64,000 nucleotides of DNA from Mycobacterium colombiense (lineage in GTDB: Bacteria; Actinomycetota; Actinomycetes; Mycobacteriales; Mycobacteriaceae): the NCBI RefSeq assembly GCF_001953985.1, contig NZ_MBEI01000056.1, positions 1 through 64,000 on the forward strand, in the 5' to 3' direction. Below are positions 38,054 through 46,963 of this stretch, piece by piece (position 1 is the first letter of the stretch; each line of letters starts with the position of its first letter). The notes under the pieces are model-generated. The model had not been told where the DNA came from. It did not search any database and saw nothing but the letters and a program-made list of their open reading frames with translations. Position numbers and translations under genes: made by a program.

Positions 38054-39673
38054 TTATTCGCCGGCCGTTTCGCTCGCAGGCTTTTTCGGCAAAAACCACG
38101 CCGGAATGAAGGTGCACACCACCAGCACGACGGCAATCACAAATACCGCGGTATACGCGTGCGAAAGATCGTGCACCACATTGCTCGCAAACCCGGGGGC
38201 AAGCGACTGCTGGGGTATCGCCGACGGATCGACGGGCACTCCGTCGGCGGCCGCCTTCTGGTGCAGGGCGGCGAGCTTGTTTGCCGCCACGATGTCGGGG
38301 CTCCGATTGAACTGGTTCGTCAGGATCATCGACATCAGCGCGGTTCCCATCGAGCCGCCCACCTGGTGGCTGACGCTCATCAGCGTCGTTCCCCGGGCGA
38401 TCTGATGGGGCGCCAGCGCCTGCACGGAGGCGACCGACAGCGGCATCATCGTGCAGCCCATGCCCAGGCCCATGATCGCCAGGCCGACCAGCAGGATGGG
38501 CAGGTAGTGGGCCTGGGTCGCAACCCCGAAGGCGAAGGCGCTCAGGCCGGCGGTGATCAGCGCGATCCCGACCAGCACGATCTTGCCGGGGCCCTGCCTG
38601 TCCACCAGCGGCCCGGTGAGCCGCATGGTCAGCATGGCGCCCAGCCCCTGGGGGATCAGGTGCACGCCCGCCTGCATCGGCGTCTGGTGCAGCACCTGCT
38701 GGAAGTAACTCGGGAGCAGCAGGCCGGCGCCGAAAAATGCGCCGGCGAACACCAGCATCGTCACGTTGGCGTGCGTGAGCACGGGGTTGCGGAACAACCG
38801 CAGGTCTATCAGCGGATGGTCGGCGTGATGCCACGCGTGCGCGACGAAGCCCGCGATCAACGCCAGCCCGATCGCCGCCGGTATCACCACGTGGCGGTCG
38901 GCCACCGTGCCGCGGCCCGGGATGGAGGACACCGCGAACAAGAACGTCGCCAGGCCCGGCGAGAGCAGCAGCACGCCGACGGCGTCGAAGGTTTCCGACC
39001 GGGCCGGGTGATCCCGCGGGAAGATGACGGCGGCCAGCGCGATGGTGAGAAACCCGATCGGCACATTGATCAGAAAGATCCACCGCCAGCTCGAGGTGTC
39101 GATCAGCCAGCCACCCAGGATCGGCCCGCCGATCGGGGCGAGCAGCATCGGGATGCTCAAGATCGACATCAGGCGCCCGAGCCGTCCCGGGCCCGCTTCT
39201 CGGGTCAAGATCATGAATCCCAACGGCAGCAGCATGCCGCCGCCGATACCCTGCACCACGCGAAAGGCAATGAGCTGCACGATGTTTGCCGCGATCGCAC
39301 ACAGCAGCGAGCCCAATATGAACGCCACCACGGAACCCATGAAGAGCCGTTTGGTGCCGAACCGGTCGGCCGCCCACCCGGTTATCGGGATCACCGTCGC
39401 CAGGGCGAGCGTGTAGCCGGTCATCGTCCAGGCCACGACGGCCTGTGAGGACGCGAATTGGTCGATGAACGTGCGTTGCGCGACGCTGACGACCGTGACG
39501 TCCAAGATCGCCATCACGGTGGCCAAGATGCACACGCCGGAGATCCGCAACAGCGCGGCATCGAGCTTGTCGGGATATTCCCGTTCCTCGACACCCGGCT
39601 GCCCGGTGGGGGCGTGGGGCAGCGGCGTTTTGGCCGCTGCGTACGAGGCCTCATCCATGGCGTTGCTTAGCAT
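38054..39673 (-). CDS. DHA2-family multidrug efflux protein, EmrB type (copy 2)
   Basis: A 539-residue paralogue of the next gene, same length, alignable without gaps through most of the membrane core (GWAADRFGTKRLFMGSVVAF; MLLAPIGGPILGGWLI). The copies differ most at the N-terminus and in the C-terminal loop before the last helix. The MHQTPMQ-type loop (LHQTPMQAGVHLIPQGLGAML) resembles what I recall of Rv0783c slightly better than copy 1. The 134-base gap between the copies shows no clear operator. Confidence 0.9.
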   Translation of the reverse strand: MLSNAMDEASYAAAKTPLPHAPTGQPGVEEREYPDKLDAALLRISGVCILATVMAILDVTVVSVAQRTFIDQFASSQAVVAWTMTGYTLALATVIPITGWAADRFGTKRLFMGSVVAFILGSLLCAIAANIVQLIAFRVVQGIGGGMLLPLGFMILTREAGPGRLGRLMSILSIPMLLAPIGGPILGGWLIDTSSWRWIFLINVPIGFLTIALAAVIFPRDHPARSETFDAVGVLLLSPGLATFLFAVSSIPGRGTVADRHVVIPAAIGLALIAGFVAHAWHHADHPLIDLRLFRNPVLTHANVTMLVFAGAFFGAGLLLPSYFQQVLHQTPMQAGVHLIPQGLGAMLTMRLTGPLVDRQGPGKIVLVGIALITAGLSAFAFGVATQAHYLPILLVGLAIMGLGMGCTMMPLSVASVQALAPHQIARGTTLMSVSHQVGGSMGTALMSMILTNQFNRSPDIVAANKLAALHQKAAADGVPVDPSAIPQQSLAPGFASNVVHDLSHAYTAVFVIAVVLVVCTFIPAWFLPKKPASETAGE

Positions 39674-39823
39674 ATCGAACTGATCACATCGGCTGGCGCT
39701 CGATGTGCACTGCCCAGGTATGAGACCCGCCGAAATCAGTTATCGCGCTTGGTCGCGCGCATATACGCCTGCTGTCTGCGTGTCCTTCACCGTTCCGACA
39801 CTTGGGATCGGCAAACTGCTGGT

Positions 39824-40528
39824 GTGTCTGGAAAATTGATCGTCTCGGTCTCGGGGATCGGTGAACACACCCTTCCCGACGTCGAGGCGTTCTGCGCGAA
39901 AATGGATGCCCGCAAGGTACCGGTGTCGTTGCTGGTGGCTCCCCGCCTGTCCGGTGACTACCGGCTCGACCACGACCCGCAAACCGTCGACTGGCTGACC
40001 ACCCGCCGCGCCGGTGGCGACGCCATCGTGCTGCACGGCTACGACGACGCAGCCACCAAGAAGCGCCGCGGCGAATTCGCGATCCTGCGGGCGCACGAGG
40101 CCAACCTGCGGTTGATGGCCGCCGACCGCGTGCTCGAGCACCTCGGGCTGCGTACCCGGCTGTTCGCGGCGCCCGGCTGGGTGGTGTCACCCGGTGTTGT
40201 CAAGGCATTGCCGGACAACGGATTCCGCTTGCTGGCGGATCTGCACGGGATCACCGACCTGGTCCGCCACAACACCGTCCGCGCACGCGTCCTCGGCATC
40301 GGCGAAGGCTTCCTCACCGAGCCGTGGTGGTGCCGGATGGTGGTGCTGTCCGCCGAGCGGATCGCTCGCCGGGGCGGCGTCGTGCGGGTTGCGGTCGCGG
40401 CTCGTCACCTGCGCAAGCCCGGGCCGCTACAGGCCATGCTGGACGCGGTTGACCTGGCCTTGATGCACGCCTGCACACCCACCGTGTATCGCTGGGAGCC
40501 GGCCAAAGCGGTGCTCGACGCCGCCTGA
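39824..40528 (+). CDS. DUF2334/polysaccharide-deacetylase-like protein (Rv0784)
   Basis: A 234-residue protein from GTG 39824. LIVSVSGIGEHTLPDVEAF begins the domain, VSLLVAPRLSG and IVLHGYDDAATKKRRGEF carry the metal-site-like His and Asp pair, and FAAPGWVVSPG follows, as in DUF2334 proteins related to polysaccharide deacetylases. It matches Rv0784. The substrate is unknown, and no signal peptide is seen. Confidence 0.83.
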   Translation: MSGKLIVSVSGIGEHTLPDVEAFCAKMDARKVPVSLLVAPRLSGDYRLDHDPQTVDWLTTRRAGGDAIVLHGYDDAATKKRRGEFAILRAHEANLRLMAADRVLEHLGLRTRLFAAPGWVVSPGVVKALPDNGFRLLADLHGITDLVRHNTVRARVLGIGEGFLTEPWWCRMVVLSAERIARRGGVVRVAVAARHLRKPGPLQAMLDAVDLALMHACTPTVYRWEPAKAVLDAA

Positions 40529-40575
40529 CGAAGCGACTGTCTGACCTGCTCGTCGGGGCACTACCCTGGTCCGAC

Positions 40576-42243
40576 ATGAGCGATTCTTCGGCTGCGGGGT
40601 TCGACGCTGATGCCATCGTCGTCGGGGCGGGCCTGGCCGGCCTGGTCGCCGCCTGCGAACTGGTGGACCGCGGCTTACGGGTGCTCATCGTCGATCAGGA
40701 GAACAGCGCCAACCTGGGCGGGCAGGCCTTCTGGTCCTTCGGCGGCCTGTTCTTCGTCGACAGCCCCGAGCAGCGCCGGTTGGGTATCCGCGACAGCCAT
40801 GAACTCGCGCTGCAGGATTGGCTCGGCACGGCGGCCTTCGACCGTCCCGAGGACTACTGGCCGCGCCAATGGGCGCACGCCTACGTCGATTTCGCCGCCG
40901 GGGAGAAACGCACCTGGCTGCGCTCGCGGGGGCTCAAGCTCTTCCCGCTGGTGGGCTGGGCCGAGCGTGGCGGCTATGACGCACAGGGACACGGCAATTC
41001 GGTTCCCCGCTTCCACATCACCTGGGGCACCGGGCCCGCGCTGGTCGATATCTTCGCCCGTCAACTGCGCGACCGTTCATCGGTGCGGTTCGCGCACCGC
41101 CACCAGGTCGACGAGCTGATCGTCGAGGGCGAGGGGGTGACCGGCGTCCGGGGCACCGTGCTGGAGCCCTCGGCCACGCCCAGGGGAGTCGCGTCATCGC
41201 GAAAAGCGATAGGGCAGTTTGAGTTTCGCGCCGACGCGGTGATCGTGACGAGCGGCGGCATCGGCGCCAATCATGAACTGGTGCGCAAGAATTGGTCGAA
41301 GCGCATGGGCCGCGTTCCCGAGCAACTGCTGAGCGGGGTGCCGGCCCACGTCGACGGCCGGATGATCGCCATCTCGCAGCGGGCCGGCGCGCGGGTGATC
41401 AACCCCGACCGGATGTGGCACTACACCGAGGGCATCACAAACTACGACCCGATCTGGCCGCTGCACGGGATCCGGATCATTCCGGGTCCGTCGTCGCTGT
41501 GGCTGGACGCGAGCGGCAAGCGGCTACCGGTCCCGCTCTACCCCGGTTTCGACACGCTGGGCACCTTGGAGTACATCACCAAATCGGGGTTCGACTACAC
41601 CTGGTTTGTGTTGAACGCCAAGATCATTGAGAAGGAGTTCGCGCTGTCCGGGCAGGAGCAGAATCCCGACCTGACCGGCCAGAGCATCCGCGAGCTGCTG
41701 CGAAACCGGGCGCGTTCCGGGCCGCCGGGGCCGGTGCAGGCGTTTGTCGACCGGGGTGTGGACTTCGTCAGCGCGAACTCGCTGCGCGACCTGGTAACCG
41801 CGATGAACAAGCTGCCCGACGTGCAGCCGCTGGATTACGCCACGGTGGAGGCCGAGGTCACCGCCCGGGATCGGGAAGTGGCCAACAAGTTCAGCAAGGA
41901 CGGCCAGATCACGGCGATCCGAGCGGCGCGCAACTATCTGGGCGACCGGCTGGGCCGGGTGGTGGCGCCGCATCGGCTGACCGATCCGAAGGCGGGGCCG
42001 ATGATCGCGGTCAAGCTGCACATCCTGACCAGAAAAACGTTGGGCGGCATCGAAACCGACCTTGCCTCACGGGTGTTGAAGGCCGACGGCACGCCGCTGA
42101 GCGGTCTATACGCCGCCGGCGAGGTGGCCGGGTTCGGCGGCGGCGGTGTGCACGGCTACCGCGCCCTGGAGGGCACCTTCCTGGGCGGCTGCATCTTCTC
42201 CGGCCGCGCGGCAGGACGCGGTGCCGCCGACGACATCACCTAG
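40576..42243 (+). CDS. FAD-binding dehydrogenase (Rv0785)
   Basis: A 555-residue flavoprotein of the fumarate reductase/3-ketosteroid-delta1-dehydrogenase superfamily. The FAD motif IVVGAGLAGLVAACELVDRG is N-terminal; GGQAFWSFGGLFFVDSP follows. The C-terminus GLYAAGEVAGFGGGGVHGYRALEGTFLGGCIFSGRAAG binds FAD again. It matches Rv0785. The substrate is unknown; KstD-like steroid dehydrogenation is a possibility but is not shown. It starts 47 bases after the Rv0784 gene. Confidence 0.9.
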   Translation: MSDSSAAGFDADAIVVGAGLAGLVAACELVDRGLRVLIVDQENSANLGGQAFWSFGGLFFVDSPEQRRLGIRDSHELALQDWLGTAAFDRPEDYWPRQWAHAYVDFAAGEKRTWLRSRGLKLFPLVGWAERGGYDAQGHGNSVPRFHITWGTGPALVDIFARQLRDRSSVRFAHRHQVDELIVEGEGVTGVRGTVLEPSATPRGVASSRKAIGQFEFRADAVIVTSGGIGANHELVRKNWSKRMGRVPEQLLSGVPAHVDGRMIAISQRAGARVINPDRMWHYTEGITNYDPIWPLHGIRIIPGPSSLWLDASGKRLPVPLYPGFDTLGTLEYITKSGFDYTWFVLNAKIIEKEFALSGQEQNPDLTGQSIRELLRNRARSGPPGPVQAFVDRGVDFVSANSLRDLVTAMNKLPDVQPLDYATVEAEVTARDREVANKFSKDGQITAIRAARNYLGDRLGRVVAPHRLTDPKAGPMIAVKLHILTRKTLGGIETDLASRVLKADGTPLSGLYAAGEVAGFGGGGVHGYRALEGTFLGGCIFSGRAAGRGAADDIT

Positions 42244-42266
42244 CCGCGTCCGAGGCCAACCGGCCG

Positions 42267-42905
42267 CTAGAACGTGACGGCGTCTTCCTCGGGCAGCACC
42301 TGGAAGTCGGTGCTGGTCATCTCGGTCAGGCGTCCGTAGTAGATGCCCCGCGCATCCGGGGCGATGATCCCCTGGTGAATGGGAACGGCGCGCTGCGGGG
42401 CCACCGCACGCAGGTAGTCGACCGCCTCGGACACCTTCATCCACGGCGCGGCCGCCGGGGTCGCCAACACGTCCACCGGCTCGTCGGGCACGAAGAGCGC
42501 GTCACCGGGATGCATCAGCCGGGCGCGATGGTCGGCATCGCCCACCAGAAACGAAATGTTCTCTATCACAGGGATTTCCGGGTGGATGACCGCGTGTTTG
42601 CCGCCGACCGCGCGAACCGTCAGTTCACCGATGTGCAGCTCATCGCCGACGTGCACCTCGCGGCAGGGCGCGCCGAGTTGCGCGGTGGTCTGCGGGTCGG
42701 CGTACAGCGCCGCATCCGGGTTACCCTCGAGCAATGCCGGCAGCCGTTCGGCGTCGACATGGTCGGGATGCTGATGGGTGATCAAGATGGCGGTCAAGCC
42801 GGTGATTCCCTCGAATCCGTGCGCGAAGGTACCGGGGTCAAAGAGCACGCGGGTGTGGTCGAATTCGGCAAGTAAGCACGAATGGCCGAAATGCGTCAGT
42901 TGCAT
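42267..42905 (-). CDS. Metallo-beta-lactamase-fold hydrolase (Rv0786c)
   Basis: A 212-residue UlaG/MBL-type protein. MQLTHFGHSCLLAEF at the start, metal ligands in THQHPDHVD, His in GGKHAVIHPE and in MHPGDALFVP, then VPIHQG. It is cytoplasmic. It resembles Rv0786c. It starts only 18 bases from the divergent exported protein, so promoters must overlap and transcripts are probably leaderless. Confidence 0.88.
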   Translation of the reverse strand: MQLTHFGHSCLLAEFDHTRVLFDPGTFAHGFEGITGLTAILITHQHPDHVDAERLPALLEGNPDAALYADPQTTAQLGAPCREVHVGDELHIGELTVRAVGGKHAVIHPEIPVIENISFLVGDADHRARLMHPGDALFVPDEPVDVLATPAAAPWMKVSEAVDYLRAVAPQRAVPIHQGIIAPDARGIYYGRLTEMTSTDFQVLPEEDAVTF

Positions 42906-42923
42906 ATCTACGATTGTGCCTTG

Positions 42924-43616
42924 ATGGACAAGCTGGCGATGCGCGTGATTTTGGCCACGATGCTGGTCGCCGGCAGTTTCGCAGTTGCTCTGATCATCGT
43001 CGTTCCTGCGCACGCCGAGCCGGAGACTTGCCCGGGGCTGTGCGACCGGATCCCGAACACCGCGTGGATCGATCAGCACGCCGTCCCGCTGGACGGCGTG
43101 TACCACTGGCCCGCGCTGGCCGGCCAGGCCGTGCAGACCACCGGTTCGTCGCCCGGCCCGCGGTTCCGGTTCGAGGAGCTGTGCGCCGCGCCGGCGCCAC
43201 CCCAGGATCCCCGCGACTCCGCCGTCGCGGCCCGCGCGACGGTGCAGCATCCCGACGGGCAATGGCAACTGCAGGCCCAGGTCCTGCACTGGCGCGGTGA
43301 AACCTCGCACGGTGGCGCGATCGCGACCACGGCGTTCAACAACGCCGTCGCCGCGCTACGCGCCTGCCAGCAGCGTGCGCCGCAGCAGTCACCGTCGTTG
43401 ACCACCGACGAATCCAATCGGATGGCCGCCGTGATCAGCGGCCCGGTGGTGATGCGCACCTATCTGTTCGCCCACCCTGCCAGCAGCACGATCAGCGAGG
43501 TCACGCTGTGGTCGACGGCCCCGCCGCAGACGGCCTGGCCGGCGATGGCCGACGATCCGGTGCTCAATGCCATGAGCGCCCCCCTGTGCGACGCCTACAT
43601 TGCCTCGTGCCCGTAA
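42924..43616 (+). CDS. Secreted protein of unknown function
   Basis: About 230 residues from ATG 42924. A signal peptide spans residues 1-30 with a VPAHA-type cleavage site. The mature part has a Cys pair near its start (CPGLCDRIP), another in ELCAAPAPP and RACQQ, and DAYIASCP at the end, suggesting disulfides. It resembles many mycobacterial exported proteins related to ATPase-like or Rv0787-type hypotheticals. Its place corresponds to Rv0787. No catalytic motif is seen. Confidence 0.72.
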   Translation: MDKLAMRVILATMLVAGSFAVALIIVVPAHAEPETCPGLCDRIPNTAWIDQHAVPLDGVYHWPALAGQAVQTTGSSPGPRFRFEELCAAPAPPQDPRDSAVAARATVQHPDGQWQLQAQVLHWRGETSHGGAIATTAFNNAVAALRACQQRAPQQSPSLTTDESNRMAAVISGPVVMRTYLFAHPASSTISEVTLWSTAPPQTAWPAMADDPVLNAMSAPLCDAYIASCP

Positions 43617-43642
43617 CCCCGAGCTGCGCGTTCGCCGGTAGA

Positions 43643-43663
43643 GTTGGCGCCGAAAACGCCAAC
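43643..43663 (+). promoter_or_regulatory. Hairpin/operator in front of purSQ
   Basis: A perfect inverted repeat, GTTGGCG-CCGAAAA-CGCCAAC, ends three bases before the AGGAGG of purS. It could be an operator for a purine repressor or a leader hairpin that affects ribosome access. Confidence 0.5.
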
Positions 43664-43678
43664 TGAGGAGGAGCGCCG

Positions 43679-43918
43679 GTGGCCCGGGTGATCGTGAGCG
43701 TGATGCCCAAAGCGGAGATTCTCGACCCGCAAGGTCAAGCGATTGTGGGCGCACTGGGTCGCCTCGGACATCCGGGAATCTCAGAAGTTCGGCAAGGCAA
43801 GCGCTTTGAGCTCGAAGTGGACGACAGCGTGGACGATTCGGCGCTCGCCGAGATCGCGGAATCGTTGTTGGCGAACACCGTGATCGAAGACTGGACGATC
43901 AGCCGGGAGGCGCAGTGA
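43679..43918 (+). CDS. purS: FGAM synthase subunit PurS
   Basis: A 79-residue protein from GTG 43679 with AGGAGG seven bases upstream. The sequence ([43 protein letters not shown]) is typical of PurS, the small subunit that links PurQ and PurL in the FGAM synthase complex. It matches Rv0787A. It overlaps purQ by GTGA. Confidence 0.96.
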   Translation: MARVIVSVMPKAEILDPQGQAIVGALGRLGHPGISEVRQGKRFELEVDDSVDDSALAEIAESLLANTVIEDWTISREAQ

Positions 43919-44589
43919 CGGCTCGCATCGGGATCATCACCTTCCCCGGCACACTCGACGACGTGGACGCCGCCCGCGCGGCGCGGCGCGTCGGTGCCGA
44001 GGCGGTCAACCTGTGGCACGCCGACGCCGATCTGCGGAGTGTGGACGCCGTGGTGGTGCCCGGCGGCTTCTCCTACGGCGACTACCTGCGAGCCGGTGCG
44101 ATCGCCAGGTTCGCCCCGGTGATGGCCGAGGTGGTCGAGGCCGCCCGCCGCGGCATGCCAGTGTTGGGAATCTGCAACGGTTTTCAGGTGCTCTGCGAGG
44201 CCGGCCTGCTGCCCGGGGCGCTGACCCGCAACGTGGGCCTGCACTTCATCTGCCGCGACGTGTGGCTGAGGGTGGCCTCGACCTCGACCGCGTGGACGTC
44301 GCGATTCGAGCCCGACGCCGATCTGCTGGTTCCACTGAAATCTGGCGAGGGACGCTACGTGGCGCCGGCCGAGGTGATCGAGGAGCTCGAGGGCGAGGGG
44401 CGGGTGGTGTTCCGGTACCACGAGAACGCCAACGGGTCGCTACACGACATCGCCGGGGTCAGTTCCGCCAACGGCCGCGTGGTGGGCCTGATGCCGCATC
44501 CCGAGCACGCCATCGAGGCACTGACCGGGCCCTCCGACGACGGCCTGGGCCTGTTCTATTCGGTGCTGGACGGCGTGCTCGCCGGTTGA
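43915..44589 (+). CDS. purQ: FGAM synthase glutaminase subunit PurQ
   Basis: A 224-residue class I glutamine amidotransferase. The triad is Cys87 in [14 protein letters not shown], His195 and Glu197 in PHPEHAIE. It supplies ammonia to PurL for converting FGAR to FGAM. It matches Rv0788. It is translationally coupled to purS. purL is not next to it; a convergent DGAT gene overlaps its end by 34 bases. Confidence 0.97.
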   Translation: MTARIGIITFPGTLDDVDAARAARRVGAEAVNLWHADADLRSVDAVVVPGGFSYGDYLRAGAIARFAPVMAEVVEAARRGMPVLGICNGFQVLCEAGLLPGALTRNVGLHFICRDVWLRVASTSTAWTSRFEPDADLLVPLKSGEGRYVAPAEVIEELEGEGRVVFRYHENANGSLHDIAGVSSANGRVVGLMPHPEHAIEALTGPSDDGLGLFYSVLDGVLAG

Positions 44590-45971
44590 TCGGAAACGCC
44601 TGCGGCATCGCGTAATTCGGCGAATGACGCGGCGATGGCGTCCGTCGCCTCGTGCGGGTCGTTGAACGTCCGGTCGTCGGTGAGCACCGCGACGCCGAGT
44701 CGGTCCACGTAACTCCACACGGTGATGTTGACCGGGGCGCCCGGCGACAGCACGCCGGTGGAATAGATCTCGCTGACGGCCGCGCCGCCGAAGTGGCCGC
44801 GCTCGCGCGGCCCCACCACACTGGACACCGCGACGTTCATCAGTTTGTTCGGCGCGTCGCGCAGGCCCAGCCAACGAAATGCGGCGGGCGCGAAGGCGGT
44901 CGGCAGGTAGGCCATCATTTTCCCGTACAGCTCCGGGCCGAGGACCTCGTGGTCTTCCTTGGCGATCTTGGTGGCCAGGGCGACCAGCCGGGCCCGCTCC
45001 TTGGGGTCGGCGACATGGACCGGCAGCGAGATCATCAGCCCGCTGATCTCATTGCCGGTGACCCGGTCCGACTTGTCGGTGGCCGTCGGCACCGAGGCGA
45101 TGATCGGGCGCTCGGCCGCGCCGTCATACGCCAGCAACAGCGTCCGCAGCCCGCCGGTCGCCATGGCCAGCACCACATCGTTCACGGTGATGCCCAACGC
45201 CTTTGCCGTCGCTTTGACCTCCGGCAGCGACAACGATGTGCTGGCGAACCAGCGCCGCGGCGAGACGAGATGGTTGAGGAACGTCGGCGGTGCGTCGAAC
45301 GCCTCGGCCAGGTCGGGGTGCGCCCCGCGCTCTTTCGACCGGCGGCGCACCCGCATCATGCCGACGGCGGCGTCCTTGACCAGCCTGGGCAGTTCACCGA
45401 TCTGCCGGACGTGGTCGCGCGCCGCGGCGCGCAACAGGTCGGCCTTGGACGTGGTGACACCGGCCTCGTCGTTGTCGCGCTCGTCGGTGTTCCCGTCGCG
45501 CAGATCCATCGCGCGGGCCAGCAGATTGACCGATGCGACACCGTCGGCCAGCGCATGGTGAACCTTGCCGATCAAGGCGAATCGGCCACCGGCCAGCCCC
45601 TCGGCGAAATGGAACTCCCACAGCGGGCGACTGCGGTCCAGCGGGGTGGACGCCACGTCGCCGATCACCTGGTCGAGCTCGCGCCGGCCACCCGGCGCGG
45701 GCACCTGTACCCGTCGCAGGTGGTAGTCGAGGTCGACGTCGCAGTTCTCCTGCCACATGGGGTGATGTAAATGCCAGGGAATGTCAACGAGCCTGTAGCG
45801 CAACGGTTCTAGCAGATGGAGCCGCCGGCGCACATGGCGACGGAACGCCTCGAACCCGAATTCGCCGTCGACGTCGGCGGGGTCGATGATGGCCACCTTC
45901 AGCGTGTGCGTGTGCAGGTTGGGCGTCTCGCTGTAGAGCAGCATCGCGTCCATGCCGTTGAGTCTTTTCAC
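44556..45971 (-). CDS. WS/DGAT-family acyltransferase
   Basis: A 471-residue wax ester synthase/diacylglycerol acyltransferase. The catalytic HHxxxDG motif is HHALADG (His138, His139, Asp143), preceded by [13 protein letters not shown]; the C-terminal WS/DGAT domain has [13 protein letters not shown] and [12 protein letters not shown]. It transfers acyl-CoA to diacylglycerol or fatty alcohol to make storage lipid. It lies 28 bases after an LPLAT-type gene on the same strand. It is inserted here relative to H37Rv. Confidence 0.9.
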   Translation of the reverse strand: MKRLNGMDAMLLYSETPNLHTHTLKVAIIDPADVDGEFGFEAFRRHVRRRLHLLEPLRYRLVDIPWHLHHPMWQENCDVDLDYHLRRVQVPAPGGRRELDQVIGDVASTPLDRSRPLWEFHFAEGLAGGRFALIGKVHHALADGVASVNLLARAMDLRDGNTDERDNDEAGVTTSKADLLRAAARDHVRQIGELPRLVKDAAVGMMRVRRRSKERGAHPDLAEAFDAPPTFLNHLVSPRRWFASTSLSLPEVKATAKALGITVNDVVLAMATGGLRTLLLAYDGAAERPIIASVPTATDKSDRVTGNEISGLMISLPVHVADPKERARLVALATKIAKEDHEVLGPELYGKMMAYLPTAFAPAAFRWLGLRDAPNKLMNVAVSSVVGPRERGHFGGAAVSEIYSTGVLSPGAPVNITVWSYVDRLGVAVLTDDRTFNDPHEATDAIAASFAELRDAAGVSDQPASTPSSTE

Positions 45972-45999
45972 ACGCCACCTCCAGCGGCCCCGTGCGCCG

Positions 46000-46815
46000 T
46001 CAGCCCAGGATGGGTAGCCGGCGCTGGCCGGCGAGCCGCTGCAGCGCGGCTTCCATGACGGCGCGTACGTGGGCGTCGACCTCGTCGACGTCGGGGTCCT
46101 TGCCGAATTGGGCGGTGATGTCGATCGGCTCGAGAACCTCGGTGACGATCTTTGCCGGCAGGGGCACGTTGGGCGGGAAGATGACGCTCAGCCCGAAGGG
46201 GAACCCGACGCTGATCGGCAGGATGTCCATTCGAGCCTTGGTTAGCCCGAGCTTGCGGGCAAGCCAGTTGCCCCGGGTCAGGAACAACTGGGTCTCCTGG
46301 GCGCCGATGGACACGGTCGGGACGATGGGCACCCCCGCTTCGATGGCGGTCCGCACGTAGCCGGTGCGGCCGTTGAAGTCGATGGTGTTGGCGCTGAAGG
46401 TCGGCCGGTAGGAGTCGTAGTCGCCGCCGGGGAACACCAGCACCACCGCGCCGGAATGCAGGGCGGCGGCGGCGTTTTCACGGCTGGCCTCGATGACCCC
46501 GAGGCGGCGCAGCCAGCCGTCCAAAGGCCCGATGAACAGCCCGTAGTGGCCCAGCGTGTAGACCGGGCGGTCGTAGCCGAACCTGTTGTAGAAGGCGGGG
46601 GAGAAGATCAGCACGTCCGGGGTCAGCATGCCGCCCGAGTGGTTGGACACCACCAGGGCTCCTCCCGACGACGGGACGTTGTCGAGGTTTCGCACCTCGG
46701 CGCGGTAGTACCGTTTGATGGCCGGTCCGAGCACCTTCGTCACCTGTTCGGTGAAAGCCGGATCCCATTTCGCGGTTTCGTGGTTGTCCGCCGCGTCCAC
46801 ACCGTTGCCCTTCAT
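46000..46815 (-). CDS. LPLAT-superfamily acyltransferase
   Basis: A 271-residue acyltransferase. The active-site block is VVSNHSGGMLTPDVL, and the second block VLVFPGGDYDSYRP has the FPGG of the DGAT2/TMEM68-like subgroup. FNGRTGYVRTAIEAGVPIVPTVSIG continues the domain. A short N-terminal amphipathic helix may bind membrane. With the WS/DGAT gene downstream it forms a plausible glycerolipid or wax synthesis pair. The acyl acceptor is unknown. Confidence 0.85.
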   Translation of the reverse strand: MKGNGVDAADNHETAKWDPAFTEQVTKVLGPAIKRYYRAEVRNLDNVPSSGGALVVSNHSGGMLTPDVLIFSPAFYNRFGYDRPVYTLGHYGLFIGPLDGWLRRLGVIEASRENAAAALHSGAVVLVFPGGDYDSYRPTFSANTIDFNGRTGYVRTAIEAGVPIVPTVSIGAQETQLFLTRGNWLARKLGLTKARMDILPISVGFPFGLSVIFPPNVPLPAKIVTEVLEPIDITAQFGKDPDVDEVDAHVRAVMEAALQRLAGQRRLPILG

Positions 46816-46891
46816 GGCTCCCCGCCGTCCGTTCTGCGCTCTTTGCTATTTGTTGCCGGTGTGACGCCGGTCTCAAACCTGAGCCCTCGAT

Positions 46892-46925
46892 TGACATATG
46901 CTACTCTCTATTTAGGAGAATGTCA
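46892..46925. promoter_or_regulatory. Nested inverted repeats upstream of NAD-epimerase gene
   Basis: In the 148-base divergent gap, TGACAT (46892-46897) pairs with ATGTCA (46920-46925), and inside it TCTC (46905-46908) pairs with GAGA (46916-46919). The region is AT-rich for this genome. It is a likely promoter/operator for one or both divergent units. Confidence 0.4.
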
Positions 46926-46963
46926 TATCCGTTTGCTAGAGAGCGAACGCGTGGTGGGGGAGT

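Noticed and set aside
46891..46919. TTGACA as a standard -35 for the epimerase gene
   Set aside because: At 17-base spacing the -10 position reads AGGAGA, which is not a promoter element; kept only as part of an inverted repeat.
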